From NCBI RefSeq assembly GCF_036320965.1, contig NC_092262.1, forward strand, positions 265,342 to 329,341: a stretch of 64,000 bases of DNA, written 5' to 3'. The stretch comes from Panulirus ornatus. Its lineage: Eukaryota; Arthropoda; Malacostraca; Decapoda; Palinuridae. The notes beneath the pieces were generated by a model, which was not told the DNA's origin, did not search any database, and saw only the letters and a program-made list of their open reading frames with translations. Position numbers and translations under genes: made by a program. Positions 12,502 through 24,720 of this stretch are shown one piece after another; positions within the stretch are counted from its first letter, which is position 1, and every line of letters starts with the position of its first letter.

Positions 12502-12950
12502 TCTGTGACGAGAATAGGCTGGACAGGAGGGAGGGGCTTGGGACGAGAGTCAGGCATGACAAAAGAGAGAGTCTTGGGATGATAGTCAGGCAGAACAGGA
12601 GAGAGAGGATTGGGACGAGAGTCAGGCTGGACAGGAGAGAGAGGTTTGGGACGAGAGTCGGGCAGGATAGGAGAGAGAGGCCTGTGACGAGAATAGGCCG
12701 GACAGGAGAAAGATGCTTGCGACGAGAGTCAGAGGCCTTTGGCCTGAATAGGCAGGACAGGAGAGAGAGGCTTGGGAAGAGAGTCAGGCAGTACAGGAGA
12801 GAGAGGCTTGGGACGAGAGTCAGGGAGGACAGGAGAGAGACAGAGGCTTTAGACGAGAGTCAGGCAGGACACGAGAGAGAGAGAGAGAGGCTTATGACGA
12901 GAGACAGGCAGGACAGGAGAGAGAGGCTTGGGACGAGAGTCAGGCAGGAA
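12502..12950 (+). repeat. Duplicated segment, copy 2 (offset 1,102 bp)
   Basis: Partner of 11400-11845. The marker order is the same, with scattered substitutions (for example GACGATAG to GATGATAG, and the palindrome loop TGT to TTT) and one or two extra GA steps near 12880. Confidence 0.85.
12733..12745. repeat. Short perfect-arm palindrome AGGCC-TTT-GGCCT
   Basis: Second copy of the palindrome seen at 11631, exactly 1,102 bp downstream. The arms are unchanged and only the loop differs. It is part of the duplicated segment. Confidence 0.75.
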
Positions 12951-13690
12951 AGGAGAGAGAGGATTAGGACGAGAGTCAAGTAGGAAAGGAGAGAGATTCA
13001 TAGGACTAGAGTCAGGCAGGACATGATAGAGATGCATTGAACGAGAGTCAGACAGGACTGGAGATAGAGGCTTGGGACGAAAGTCAGGCAGAACTGGAGA
13101 GAGAGGCTTGGGACGAGAGTGAGGCAGGACAGGAGAGAGAGGCTTGAGACGAAAGTCACGCAGGTTAGGAGAGAGAAGATTCGGACGAGAGGACAGGAGA
13201 GAGAGGCTTAGGACGAGAGTCACGCAGAACAGGAGAGAAAGGCTTGCGACGAGGTTTAGTTAGGACAGGAGAGATAGTACTGGGACGAGAGTCAGGATGG
13301 ATAGGAGAGAGTGGATTGGTACGAGAATAGACAGAACAGCTGGACAGGAGAGAGAGGGCTGAGACGAAAATAGGTGGGACAGGAGAGAGAGGCTCGGGAC
13401 GAGAGTCAGGCACGACTAGAGAGAGAGGCCTTGGGACGATAGTCCGGCAGGACAGGAGAGAGAGGATTGGGACGAGAGTCAGGCTGGACAGGAGAGAGAG
13501 GCCTTTGACGAGAATAGGCAGGACAGGAGAGAGAGAGCCTTGGGAAGAGAGTCAGGCTGGAAAGTAGAGAAAGGCTTGGTACGAAAATCAGGCTGGACAG
13601 GAGAGAGAATTGTGACGAGAGTCGGGCAGGACATGAGAGAGAGGCTGGGGACGAGAGTCAGGCAGGAAAGAAGAGAGAGGCTTGGCACGA
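12951..13690 (+). repeat. Satellite block 4, includes unexpanded paralogue of the AG-tract site
   Basis: At about 13104-13190 the order GACGAGAGTGAGG, GGCTTGAGACGAAAGTCACG, CAGGTTAGGAGAG, ATTCGGACGAGAG matches 9331-9420. Here, however, it continues into an ordinary unit (GGACAGGAGAGAG) rather than an AG run. A middle-sub-unit fragment of the downstream higher-order repeat (GAATTGTGACGAGAGTCGGG) appears at about 13606. Confidence 0.85.
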
Positions 13691-14200
13691 GTCAGGAAGG
13701 ACAAGAGAAGAGAGGCTTGGGACGAGAGTTGGGCAGGATAGGAGAGAGTTGGCTTGTGACGAGAGTCAGTCAGGACAAGAGAGAGAGGATTGGGGACGAG
13801 AGTCAGGTAGGAAAGGATGAGAGAGAGGCTTGGGACGAGTGTTTGGTAGGGACAGGAGAGAGATAGGCTTGGGACGAGATCAGCTGGATAGAGAGAGTGC
13901 ATTGGACGAGAATAGGTAGAACAGGTGAGTGGAAGTTTGGGGATGAGAGTCAGGCACGACAGGAGAGAGACGCTTGGGACGAGAGTCAAGCAGGACAGAA
14001 GGGAGATGAATATGACGAGAGTCAGCAGGACAGAGAAAGATAATAGGACGAGAGTCAGACGGACAGAGAGAGAGTCTTGGAGAGAGAGGCTGGACAGAAG
14101 AGAGAGAGGCTTGGGACAGAGTACGAGAGAGGGATTGGAAGAGGAAGGAGAGAGAGGCTTGGGCACGAGAGTCAGGCAGGACAGGAGAGAGAGGGCTGAG
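13691..14200 (+). repeat. Deletion- and insertion-rich satellite patch
   Basis: Units lose phase through single-base indels (GGACAAGAGAAGAGAGG, GTTGGCTTGTGACG, AGAGAGAGTCTTGGAGAGAGAGG). The patch lies immediately before the first complete 2.76-kb higher-order unit. The array is clean again from about 14165. Confidence 0.7.
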
Positions 14201-16964
14201 ACGAGAATAAGCAGGACAGGAGAGAGAGCATCGGAACGAGAGTCAGGCTCTACAGTAGAGAGGGGTTTGGGACGAGAGTCAGGCAGATCAGGAGAGATAG
14301 GTTTGGGATGAGAGTCAGGCAGGACAGGAGAGAGAGGCCTGTGACGAGAATACGGTGGACAGAAGGGAGAAGCTTGGGACGAGAGTTAGGCATGATAGAA
14401 GAGAGAGACTTGGGACGATAGTCATCCTGGACAGTAGAGAGAGGATTGGGACTAGAGTCAGGCTGGACAGGAGAGAGAGGCTTGGGTCGAGAGTCAGGCT
14501 GGACAGGAGAGAGAGGCCTGCGACGAGAATAGGCAGGACATGAGAGAGAGGATTGGAACAAGACTCAGGCTCTACAGGAGAGAGGGGTTTGGGACGAGAG
14601 TCAGGCAGGAAAGGAGAGAGAGGCTTGGGACGAGAGTAAGGCAGAACACGAGAGAGAGAATTGTACGAGAATCGGGCAGGAAAGGAGAGAGAGGCTTGGC
14701 ACGAGAGTCAGGAAGGACAAGAGAGAGATAGGCTTGGGACGAGAGTCAGGCTGGACAGGAGAGAGAGTACTGGGACGAGAGTCAGGCAGGACAAGAGAGA
14801 GAGGATTGGGACGAGAGTTAGGCAGGACAGGAGAGAGAGGCTTGGGACGAGAGTCAGGCAGGACAGCGAGAGAGGGCTGTGACGAGATTGCAGAAAGAGA
14901 GAGAGATGACGAGAGCAGTCTACAGGAGAGAGGGGTTTGGGGACGAGAGTCAGGCAGGACAGGGAGAGAGGCTTAGGACGAGAGTCAGGAGGACAGGAGA
15001 GAGAGGCTTGGGACGAGAGTCAGGCAGGACAGGACAGAGAGGGCTGAGACGAGAATAGGCAGGACAGGAGAGAGAGCATTGGAACGAGAGTCAGGCTCTA
15101 CAGGAGAGAGGGGTTTGGAACAATAGCCAGGCAGATCAGGAGAGAGAGGTTTCGGATGAGCGTCAGGCAGGACAGGAGAGAGAGGCCTGTGACGAGAATA
15201 CGGTGGACAGAAGGGATAGGCTTGAGACGAGAGTCAGGCATGACAGAGGAGAGAGACTTGGGACGATAGTCAGGCAGGACAGGAGAGAGAGGATTGGGAC
15301 GTGAGTCAGGCTGGACAGGAGAGAGAGGCTTGTGACGAGAGTCAGGCTGGACAGGAGAGAAAGGCCTTTGACGAGAATAGGCAGGACAGGAGAGAGAGAG
15401 CCTTCGGAAGACAGTCAGGCTGGAATGGAGAGAAAGGCTTGGTACGAAAGTCAGGCTGGACAGGAGTGAGAGAATTGTGACGAGAGTCGGGCAGGACATG
15501 AGAGAGAGGCTTGGGACGAGAGCCAGGCAGGAAAGGAGAGAGAGTCTTGGCACGAGAGTCAGGAAGGACAAGAGAGAGATAGGCTATGGACGAGAGTCAG
15601 GCTGGACTGGAGAGAGAGGATTGGGAAGAGAGTTAGGCAGGATAGGAGAGAGTGGCTTAGGACGAGAGTCAGGCAGGACAAGAGAGAGAGGATTGGAACG
15701 AGAGTCACGTAGGACAGGAGAGAGAGAGGCTTCGGACGAGAGTCAAACTGGACAAGAGAGAGAGGATTGCGACGAGAGTCAAGCAGGACAAGAGAGAGAG
15801 CATTGGGAGGAGAGTTAGGCACGACAGGAGAGAGAGAGGCTTGGGACGAGAGTCAAGCTGGAAAGGAAAGAGTGGATTGGGACGAGAATAGGTAAAACAG
15901 GTGAGAGAGAGGTTTGGGATTAGAGTAAGGCAGGACAGGAGAGAGAGAGAGTCTTGGGACGAGAGTCAAAAAGGACAGGAGGAGATGCAAACAACGAGAG
16001 TCAGGCAGGACAGAAGAAAGATACATAGGACGAGAGTCAGACAGGACAGTAGAAAGAGTCTTGGGACTAGAGTCAGGCTGGAGAAGAGAGAGAGGCTTGC
16101 TACGAGAGTTAGGCTGGATAGGAGAGAGTGGCTTGGGACGAGTCAGGCAGGACAGGAGAGAGAGGGCTGAGACGGGAATAGGCAGAACATGAGAGAGAGG
16201 ATTGGAACGAGAGTCAGGCTCTACAGGAGAGAGGAGTTTGGGACGAGATTCAGGGAGATCAGGAGAGAGAGGCTTGGGATGAGAGTCAGGCAGGACAGGA
16301 AAGAGAGACCATTGACGAAAATACGGTGGACAGAAGGGAGAGGCTTGGGACGAGAGTCAGGCATGACAGAAGAGAGAGACTTGGGACGATAGTCAGGCTG
16401 GACAGGTGAGAGACGATTGGGACGAGAGTCAGGCTGGACAGGAGAGAGAGGCTTGGGACGAGAGTCAGGCTGGACAGGAGAGAGAGCATTGGAACGAGAG
16501 TCAGGCTCTACAGGAGAGAGGGGTTTGGGACGAGAGTCAGGCAGGACAGGAGAGAGAGAGGCTTGGGACGAGAGTCAAGCTGGACAGGAGAGAGTGGATT
16601 GGGACGAGAATATGTAGAACAGGTGAGAGAGAGGTTTGGGATGAGAGTAAGGCAGGACAGGAGAGAGTGGCTTAGGACGAGAGTGAGGCAGGACATGAGA
16701 GAAAGGCTTAGGACGAGAGTCACGCAGGACCGGAGAGAGAGGCGTTCGACGAGAGTCAGGCAGGACAGGAGATAGATTCTTGGGACGAGAGTCAGGTAGG
16801 ACAGGAGAGAGAGAATTGTTACGAGAGTCAGGCAGGACAGGAGAGAGTGGTTTGTGACGAGATTCAGGCAGGACAGGGGAGAGAGGCTTAGGACGAGAGT
16901 CGGTTAGGACAGGAGAGAGAGGCTTGGCACGAGAGTCAGGCAGGAGAGGAGAGAGAGGGCTGAG
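14201..16964 (+). repeat. Higher-order unit U1 (2,764 bp)
   Basis: First of four head-to-tail higher-order units, delimited by the marker ACGAGAATAAGCAGG at 14201, 16965 and 19599 and 22049. It has three sub-units that begin at variants of the signature trimer: 14201 (858 bp), 15059 (1,113 bp) and 16172 (793 bp). Shared internal markers include CGATAGTCATCCTGGAC, GAATTGTGACGAGAGTCGGG, GTCAAAAAGGACAGG and GAATTGTTACGAG in that order. U1's first sub-unit is about 100 bp longer than those of U2-U4. The extra length coincides with a rearranged patch at 14756-15010. Confidence 0.93.
14862..15005 (+). repeat. Deletion-rich patch inside U1
   Basis: A short stretch has single-base losses (GGACAGCGAGAGAGGG, GACGAGATTGCAGAAAG, GAGAGCAGTCTACAGG). 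U2, U3 and U4 have intact units at the corresponding place (a GAGAATAGGCATGATAGG unit, then a GGACAGGAGAGTGCGG unit). U1 is therefore either locally replaced or poorly resolved here. Confidence 0.65.
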
Positions 16965-19598
16965 ACGAGAATAAGCAGGACAGGAGAGAGAGCATCGGAA
17001 CGAGACTCAGGCTTTACAGTAGAGAGGGGTTTGGGATGAGAGTCAAGCAGATCAGGAGAGATAGGTTTGGGATGAGAGTCAGGCAGGACAGGAGAGAGAG
17101 GCCTGTGACGAGAATACGGTGGACAGAAGGGAGAAGCTTGGGACGAGAGTCAGGCATGATAGAAGAGAGAGACTTGGGACGATAGTCATCCTGGACAGTA
17201 GAGAGAGGATTGGGACTAGAGTCAGGCTGGACAGGAGAGAGAGGCTTGGGTCGAGAGTCAGGCTGGACAGGATAGAGAGGCCTGCGACGAGAATAGGCAG
17301 GACATGAGAGAGAGGATTGGAACAAGACTGAGGCTCTACAGGAGAGAGGGGTTTGGGACGAGAGTCAGGCAGGAAAGGAGAGAGAGGCTTGGGACGAGAG
17401 TAAGGCAGAACACGAGAGAGAGAATTGTACGAGAATCGTGCAGGACATGAGAGAGAGAGAGGCTTAGGACGAGAGTCAGGCAGGAAAGGAGAGAGAGGCT
17501 TGGCAGGAGAGTCAGGCAGGACAAGAGAGAGATAGGCTTGGGACGAGAGTCAGGCTGGACAAGAGAGAGAGGATTAGGACGATAATAGGCATGATAGGAG
17601 AGAGAGGTTTGGGAGGAGAGTCAGGCAGGACAGGAGAGTGCGGCTTTGGACGAAGTTCAGGCTGGACAGGAGAGAGAGGCTTGGGACGAGAGTCAGGCAA
17701 GACAGGACAGAGAGGGCTGAGACGAGAATAGGCAGGACAGGAGAGAGAGCATTGGAACGAGTCAGGTTCTACAGGAAAGAGGGGTTTGGAACAATAGCCA
17801 GGCAGATCAGGAGAGAGAGGTTTCGGATGAGCGTCAGGCAGGACAGAAGAGAGAGGCCTGTGACGAGAATACGGTGGACAGAAGGGATAGGCTTGAGACG
17901 AGAATCAGGCATGACAGAGGAGAGAGACTTTGGACGATAGTCAGGCAGGACAGGAGAGAGAGGATTGGGACGTGAGTCAGGCTGGACAGGAGAGAGAGGC
18001 TTGGGACGAGAGTCAGGCTGGACAGGAGAGAAAGGCCTTTGACGAGAATAGGCAGGACAGTATAGAGAGAGCCTTGGGAAGACAGTCAGGCTGGAATGGA
18101 GAAAAAGGCTTGGTACGAAAGTCAGGCTGGACAGGAGTGAGAGAATTGTGACGAGAGTCGGGCAGGACATGAGAGAGAGGCTTGGGACGAAAGCCAGGCA
18201 GGAAAGGAGAGAGAGTCTTGGCACGAGAGTCAGGAAGGACAAGAGAGAGATAGGCTATGGACGAGAGTCAGGCTGGACTGGAGAGAGAGGATTGGGAAGA
18301 GAGTTAGGTAGGATAGGAGAGAGTGGCTTAGGACGAGAGTCAGGCAGGACAAGAGAGAGAGGATTGGGACGAGAGTCACGTAGGACAGGAGAGAGAGAGG
18401 CTTCGGACGAGAGTCAAACTGGACAGGAGAGAGAGGATTGCGACGAGAGTCAGGCAGGACAAGAGAGAGAGCACTGGGAGGAGAGTTAGGCAGGACAGTA
18501 GAGAGAGAGGCTTGGGAGGAGAGTCAAGCTGGAAAGGAAAGAGTGGATTGGGACGAGAATAGGTAAAACAGGTGAGAGAGAGGTTTGGGATTAGAGTCAG
18601 GCAGGACAGGAGAGAGAGAGAGGCTTGGGACGAGAGTCAAAAAGGACAGGAGGGAGATGCATACAACGAGAGTCAAGCAGGACAGAAGAAAGATACATAG
18701 GACAAGAGTCAGACAGGACAGTAGAAAGAGTCTTGGGACTAGAGTCAGGCTGGACAAGAGAGAGAGGCTTGCTACGAGAGTTAGGCTGGATAGGAGAGAG
18801 TGGCTTGGGACGAGTCAGGCAGGACAGGAGAGAGAGGGCTGAGACGGGAATAGGCAGAACATGATAGAGAGGATTGGAACGAGAGTCAGGCTCTACAGGA
18901 GAGAGGGGTTTGGGACGAGATTCAGGGAGATCAGGAGAGAGAGGCTTGGGATGAGAGTCAGGCAGGACAGGAAAGAGAGGCCTATGACAAAAATACGGTG
19001 GACAGAAGGGAGAGGCTTGGGACGAGAGTCAGGCATGACAGAAGAGAGAGACTTGGGACGATAGTCAGGCTGGACAGGTGAGAGACGATTGGGACGAGAG
19101 TCAGGCTGGACAGGAGAGAGAGGCTTGGGACGAGAGTCAGGCTGGACAGGAGAGAGAGCATTGGAACGAGAGTCAGGCTCTACAGGAGAGAGGGGTTTGG
19201 GACGAGAGTCAGGCAGGACAGGAGAGAGTGGATTGGGACGAGAATATGTAGAACAGGTGAGAGAGAGGTTTGGGATGAGAGTAAGGCAGGACAGGAGAGA
19301 GCGGCTTAGGACGAGAGTGAGGCAGGACAGGAGAGAAAGGCTTAGGACGAGAGTCACGCAGGACCGGAGAGAGAGGCGTAGGACGAGAGTCAGGCAGGAC
19401 AGGAGATAGATTCTTGGGACGAGAGTCAGGTATGACAGGAGAGAGAGAATTGTTACGAGAGTCAGGCTGGACAGGAGAGAGTGGTTTGGGACGAGATTCA
19501 GGCAGGACAGGGGAGAGAGGCTTAGGACGAGAGTCGGTTAGGACAGGAGAGAGAGGCTTGGCACGAGAGTCAGGCAGGACTGGAGAGAGAGGGCTGAG
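16965..19598 (+). repeat. Higher-order unit U2 (2,634 bp)
   Basis: Sub-units start at 16965 (757 bp), 17722 (1,122 bp) and 18844 (755 bp). It is colinear with U1, U3 and U4. The last sub-unit is 38 bp shorter than in U1 and U3 (793 bp). At about 19218 one monomer, the GTCAAGCTGGACAGG unit that precedes GTGGATTGGGACG in the other copies, is missing, which is a clean single-monomer deletion. Confidence 0.93.
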
Positions 19599-22048
19599 AC
19601 GAGAATAAGCAGGACAGGAGAGAGAGCATCGGAACGAGAGTCAGGCTCTACAGTAGAGAGGGGTTTGGGACGAGAGTCAGGCAGATCAGGAGAGATAGGT
19701 TTGGGATGAGAGTCAGGCAGGACAGGAGAGAGAGGCCTGTGACGAGAATACGGTGGACAGAAGGGAGAAGCTTGGGACGAGAGTCAGGCATGATAGAAGA
19801 GAGAGACTTGGGACGATAGTCATCCTGGACAGTAGAGAGAGGATTGGGACTAGAGTCAGGCTGGACAGGAGAGAGAGGCTTGGGTCGAGAGTCAGGCTGG
19901 ACAGGATAGAGAGGCCTGCGACGAGAATAGGCAGGACATGAGAGAGAGGATTGGAACAAGACTGAGGCTCTACAGGAGAGAGGGGTTTGGGACGAGAGTC
20001 AGGCAGGAAAGGAGAGAGAGGCTTGGGACGAGAGTAAGGCAGAACACGAGAGAGAGAATTGTACGAGAATCGTGCAGGACATGAGAAAGAGTGGCTTAGG
20101 ACGAGAGTCAGGCAGGAAAGGAGAGAGAGGCTTGGCAGGAGAGTCATTCAGGACAAGAGAGAGATAGGCTTGGGACGAGAGTCAGGCTGGACAAGAGAGA
20201 GAGGATTAGGACGAGAATAGGCATGATAGGAGAGAGAGGTTTGGGAGGAGAGTCAGGCAGGACAGGAGAGTGCGGCTTTGGACGAAGTTCAGGCTGGACA
20301 GGAGAGAGAGGCTTGGGACGAGAGTCAGGCAGGACAGGACAGAGAGGGCTGATACGAGAATAGGCAGGACAGGAGAGAGAGCATTGGAACGAGAGTCAGG
20401 TTCTACAGGAAAGAGGGGTTTGGAAAAATAGCCAGGCAGATCAGGAGAGAGAGGTTTCGGATGAGCGTCAGGCAGGACAGAAGAGAGAGGCCTGTGACGA
20501 GAATACGGTGGACAGAAGGGATAGGCTTGAGACGAGAGTCAGGCATGACAGAGGAGAGAGACTTGGGACGATAGTCAGGCAGGACAGGAGAGAGAGGATT
20601 GGGACGTGAGTCAGGCTGGACAGTAGTGAGAGGCTTGGGACGAGAGTCAGGCTGGACAGGAGAGAAAGGCCTTTGACGAGAATAGGCAGGACAGGAGAGA
20701 GAGAGCCTTGGGAAGACAGTCAGGCTGGAATGGAGAGAAAGGCTTGGTACGAAAGTCAGGCTGGACAGGAGTGAGAGAATTGTGACGAGAGTCGGGCAGG
20801 ACATGAGAGAGAGGCTTCGGACGAGTCACACTGGACAAGAGAGAGAGGATTGCGACGAGAGTCAGGCAGGACAAGAGAGAGAGCATTTGGACGAGAGTTA
20901 GGCAGGACAGGACAGAGAGAGGCTTGGGACGAGAGTAAAGCTGGAAAGGAAAGAGTGGATTGGGACGAGAATAGTTAAAACAGGTGAGAGAGAGGTTTGG
21001 GATTAGAGTCAGGCAGGACAGGAGAGAGAGAGAGGCTTGGGACGAGAGTCAAAAAGGACAGGAGGGAGATGCAAACAACGAGAGTCAGGCAGGACAGAAG
21101 AAAGATACATAGGACGAGAGTCAGACAGGACAGTAGAAAGAGTCTTGGGACTAGAGTCAGGCTGGAGAAGAGAGAGAGGCTTGCTACGAGAGTTAGGCTG
21201 GATAGGAGAGAGTGGCTTGGGACGAGTCAGGCAGAACAGGAGAGAGAGGGCTGAGACGGGAATAGGCAGAACATGAGAGAGAGGATTGGAACGAGAGTCA
21301 GGCTCTACAGGAGAGAGGGGTTTGGGACGAGAGTCAGTGAGATCAGGAGAGAGAGGCTTGGGATGAGAATCAGGCAGGACAGGAAAGAGAGGCCTATGAC
21401 GAAAATACGGTGGACAGAAGGGAGAGGCTTGGGACGAGAGTCAGGCATGACAGAAGAGAGAGACTTGGGACGATAGTCAGGCTGGACAGGTGAGAGACGA
21501 TTGGGACGAGAGTCAGGCTGGACAGGAGAGAGAGGCTTGGGACGAGAGTCAGGCTGGACAGGAGAGAGAGCATTGGAACGAGAGTCAGGCTCTACAGGAG
21601 AGAGGGGTTTGGGACGAGAGTCAGGCAGGACAGGAGAGAGAGAGGCTTGGGACGAGAGTCAAGCTGGACAGGAGAGAGTGGATTGGGACGAGAATATGTA
21701 GAACAGGTGAGAGAGAGGTTTGGGATGAGAGTAAGGCAGGACAGGAGAGAGCGGCTTAGGACGAGAGTGAGGCAGGACAGGAGAGAAAGGCTTAGGACGA
21801 GAGTCACGCAGGACCGGAGAGAGAGGCGTAGGACGAGAGTCAGGCAGGACAGGAGATAGATTCTTGGGACGAGAGTCAGGTAGGACAGGAGAGAGAGAAT
21901 TGTTACGAGAGTCAGGCTGGACAGGAGAGAGTGGTTTTGGACGAGATTCAGGCAGGACAGGGGAGAGAGGCTTAGGACGAGAGTCGGTTAGGACAGGAGA
22001 GAGAGGCTTGGCATGAGAGTCAGGCAGGACAGGAGAGAGAGGGCTGAG
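19599..22048 (+). repeat. Higher-order unit U3 (2,450 bp, internal deletion)
   Basis: Sub-units start at 19599 (755 bp), 20354 (902 bp) and 21256 (793 bp). The middle sub-unit is about 220 bp shorter than in U2 (1,122 bp) and U4 (1,123 bp). The join is near 20816, where GAGAGAGGCTTCGGACGAG goes directly to GTCACACTGGAC, skipping about six monomers present in the other units (for example 23267 to about 23490 in U4). The deletion is close to a whole number of monomers, as expected from unequal exchange. Confidence 0.93.
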
Positions 22049-24720
22049 ACGAGAATAAGCAGGACAGGAGAGAGAGCAACGGAACGAGAGTCAGGCTCTA
22101 CAGTAGAGAGGGGTTTGGGACGAGAGTCAGGCAGATCAGGAGAGATAGGTTTGGGATGAGAGTCAGGCAGGACAGGAGAGAGAGGCCTGTGACGAGAATA
22201 CGGTGGACAGAAGGGAGAAGCTTGGGACGAGAGTCAAGCATGATAGAAGAGAGAGACTTGGGACGATAGTCATCCTGGACAGTAGAGAGAGGATTGGGAC
22301 TAGAGTCAGGCAGGACAGGAGAGAGATGCTTGGGTCGAGAGTCAGGCTGGACAGGAGAGAGAGGCCTGCGACGAGAATAGGCAGGTTATGAGAGAGAGGA
22401 TTGGAACAAGACTCAGGCTCTACAGGAGAGAGGGGTTTGGGACGAGAGTCAGGCAGGAAAGGAGAGAGAGGCTTGGGACGAGAGTAAGGCAGAACACGAG
22501 AGAGAGAATTGTACGAGAATCGTGCAGGACATGAGAGAGAGAGGCTTAGGACGAGAGTCAGGCAGGAAAGGAGAAAGAGGCTTGGCAGGAGAGTCATTCA
22601 GGACAAGAGAGAGATAGGCTTGGGACGAGAGTCAGGCTGGACAAGAGAGAGAGGATTAGGACGAGAATAGGCATGATAGGAGAGAGAGGTTTGGGAGGAG
22701 AGTCAGGCAGGACAGGAGAGTGCGGCTTTGGACGAAGTTCAGGCTGGACAGGAGAGAGAGGCTTGGGACGAGAGTCAGGCAGGACAGGACAGAGAGGGCT
22801 GAGACGAGAATAGGCAGGACAGGAGAGAGAGCATTGGAACGAGAGTCAGGTTCTACAGGAAAGAGGGGTTTGGAACAATAGCTAGGCAGATCAGGAGGGA
22901 GAGGTTTCGGATGAGCGTCAGGGAGGACATAAGAGAGAGGCCTGTGACGAGAATACGGTGGACAGAAGGGATAGGCTTGAGACGAGAGTCAGGCATGACA
23001 GAGGAGAGAGACTTGGGACGATAGTCAGGCAGGACAGGAGAGAGAGGATTGGGACGAGAGTCAGGCTGGACAGGAGAGAGAGGCTTGGGACGAGAGTCAG
23101 GCTGGACAGGAGAGAAAGGCCTTTGACGAGAATAGGCAGGACAGGACAGAGAGAGCCTTGGGATGTGAGTCAGGCTGGAATGGAGAGAAAGGCTTGGTAC
23201 GAAAGTCAGGTTGGACAGGAGTGAGAGAATTGTGACGAGAGTCGGGCAGGACATGAGAGAGAGGCTTGGGACGAGAGCCAGGCAGGAAAGGAGAGAGAGT
23301 CTTGGCACGAGAGTCAGGAAGGACAAGAGAGAGATAGGCTATGGACGAGAGTCAGGCTGGACTGGAGAGAGAGGATTGGGAAGAGAGTTAGGCAGGATAG
23401 GAGAGAGTGGCTTAGGACGAGAGTCAGGCAGGACAAGAGAGAGAGGATTGGAACGAGAGTCACGTAGGACAGGAGAGAGAGAGGCTTCGGACGAGAGTCA
23501 AACTGGACAGGAGAGAGAGGATTGCGACGAGAGTCAGGCAGGACAAGAGAGAGAGCATTGGGACGAGAGTTAGGCAGGACAGGAGAGAGAGAGGCTTGGG
23601 ACGAGAGTCAAGCTGGAAAGGAAAGAGTGGATTGGGACGAGAATAGGTAAAACAGGTGAGAGAGAGGTTTGGGATTAGAGTCAGGCAGGACAGGAGAGAG
23701 AGAGAGGCTTGGGACGAGAGTCAAAAAGGACAGGAGGAGATGCAAACAACGAGAGTCAGGCAGGACAGAAGAAAGATACATAGGACGAGAGTCAGACAGG
23801 ACAGTAGAAAGAGTCTTGGGACTAGAGTCAGGCTGGAGAAGAGAGAGAGGCTTGCTACGAGAGTTAGGCTGGATAGGAGAGAGTGGCTTGGGACGAGTCA
23901 GGCAGGACAGGAGAGAGAGGGCTGAGACGGGAATAGGCAGAACATGAGAGAGAGGATTGGAACGAGAGTCAGGCTCTACAGGAGTGAGGGGTTAGGGACG
24001 AGAGTCAGGTAGATCAGGAGATAGAGGCTTGGGATGAGAGTCAGGCAGGACAGGAAAGAGAGGCCTATGACGAAAATACGGTGGACAGAAGGGAGAGGCT
24101 TGGGACGAGAGTCAGGCATGACAGAAGAGAGAGACTTGGGACGATAGTCAGGCTGGACAGCTGAGAGACGATTGGGACGAGAGTCAGGCTGGACAGGAGA
24201 GAGAGGCTTGGGACGAGAGTCAGGCTGGACAGGAGAGAGAGCATTGGAACGAGAGTCAGGCTCTACAGGAGAGAGGGGTTTGGGACGAGAGTCAGGCAGG
24301 ACAGGAGAGAGAGAGGCTTGGGACGAGAGTCAAGCTGGACAGGAGAGAGTGGATTGGGACGAGAATATGTAGAACAGGTGAGAGAGAGGTTTGGGATGAG
24401 AGTAAGGCAGGACAGGAGAGAGCGGCTTAGGACGAGAGTGAGGCAGGACAGGAGAGAAAGGCTTAGGACGAGAGTCACGCAGGACCGGAGAGAGAGGCGT
24501 ACGACGAGAGTCAGGCAGAACAGGAGATAGATTCTTAGGACGAGAGTCAGGTACTACAGGAGAGAGAGAATTGTTACGAGAGTCAGGCTGGACAGGAGAG
24601 AGTGGTTTTGGACGAGATTCAGGCAGGACAGGGGAGAGAGGCTTAGGACGAGAGTCGGTTAGGACAGGAGAGAGAGGCTTGGCACGAGAGTCAGGCAGGA
24701 CAGGAGAGAGAGGGCTTAGG
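22049..24720 (+). repeat. Higher-order unit U4 (2,672 bp)
   Basis: Sub-units start at 22049 (755 bp), 22804 (1,123 bp) and 23927 (794 bp). It has the same marker order as U1-U3. After 24721 the expected next copy starts (ACGAGAATAAGG) but diverges at once into GGGGAGAGAGGCTTAGGACG, so U4 is the last complete member on this strand. Confidence 0.92.

Noticed and set aside
14201..24720. Multicopy gene cluster or rDNA-like repeat with a 2.6-kb period
   Set aside because: No rRNA-like or coding core; the 2.6-kb unit is itself entirely made of 34-40 bp monomers.
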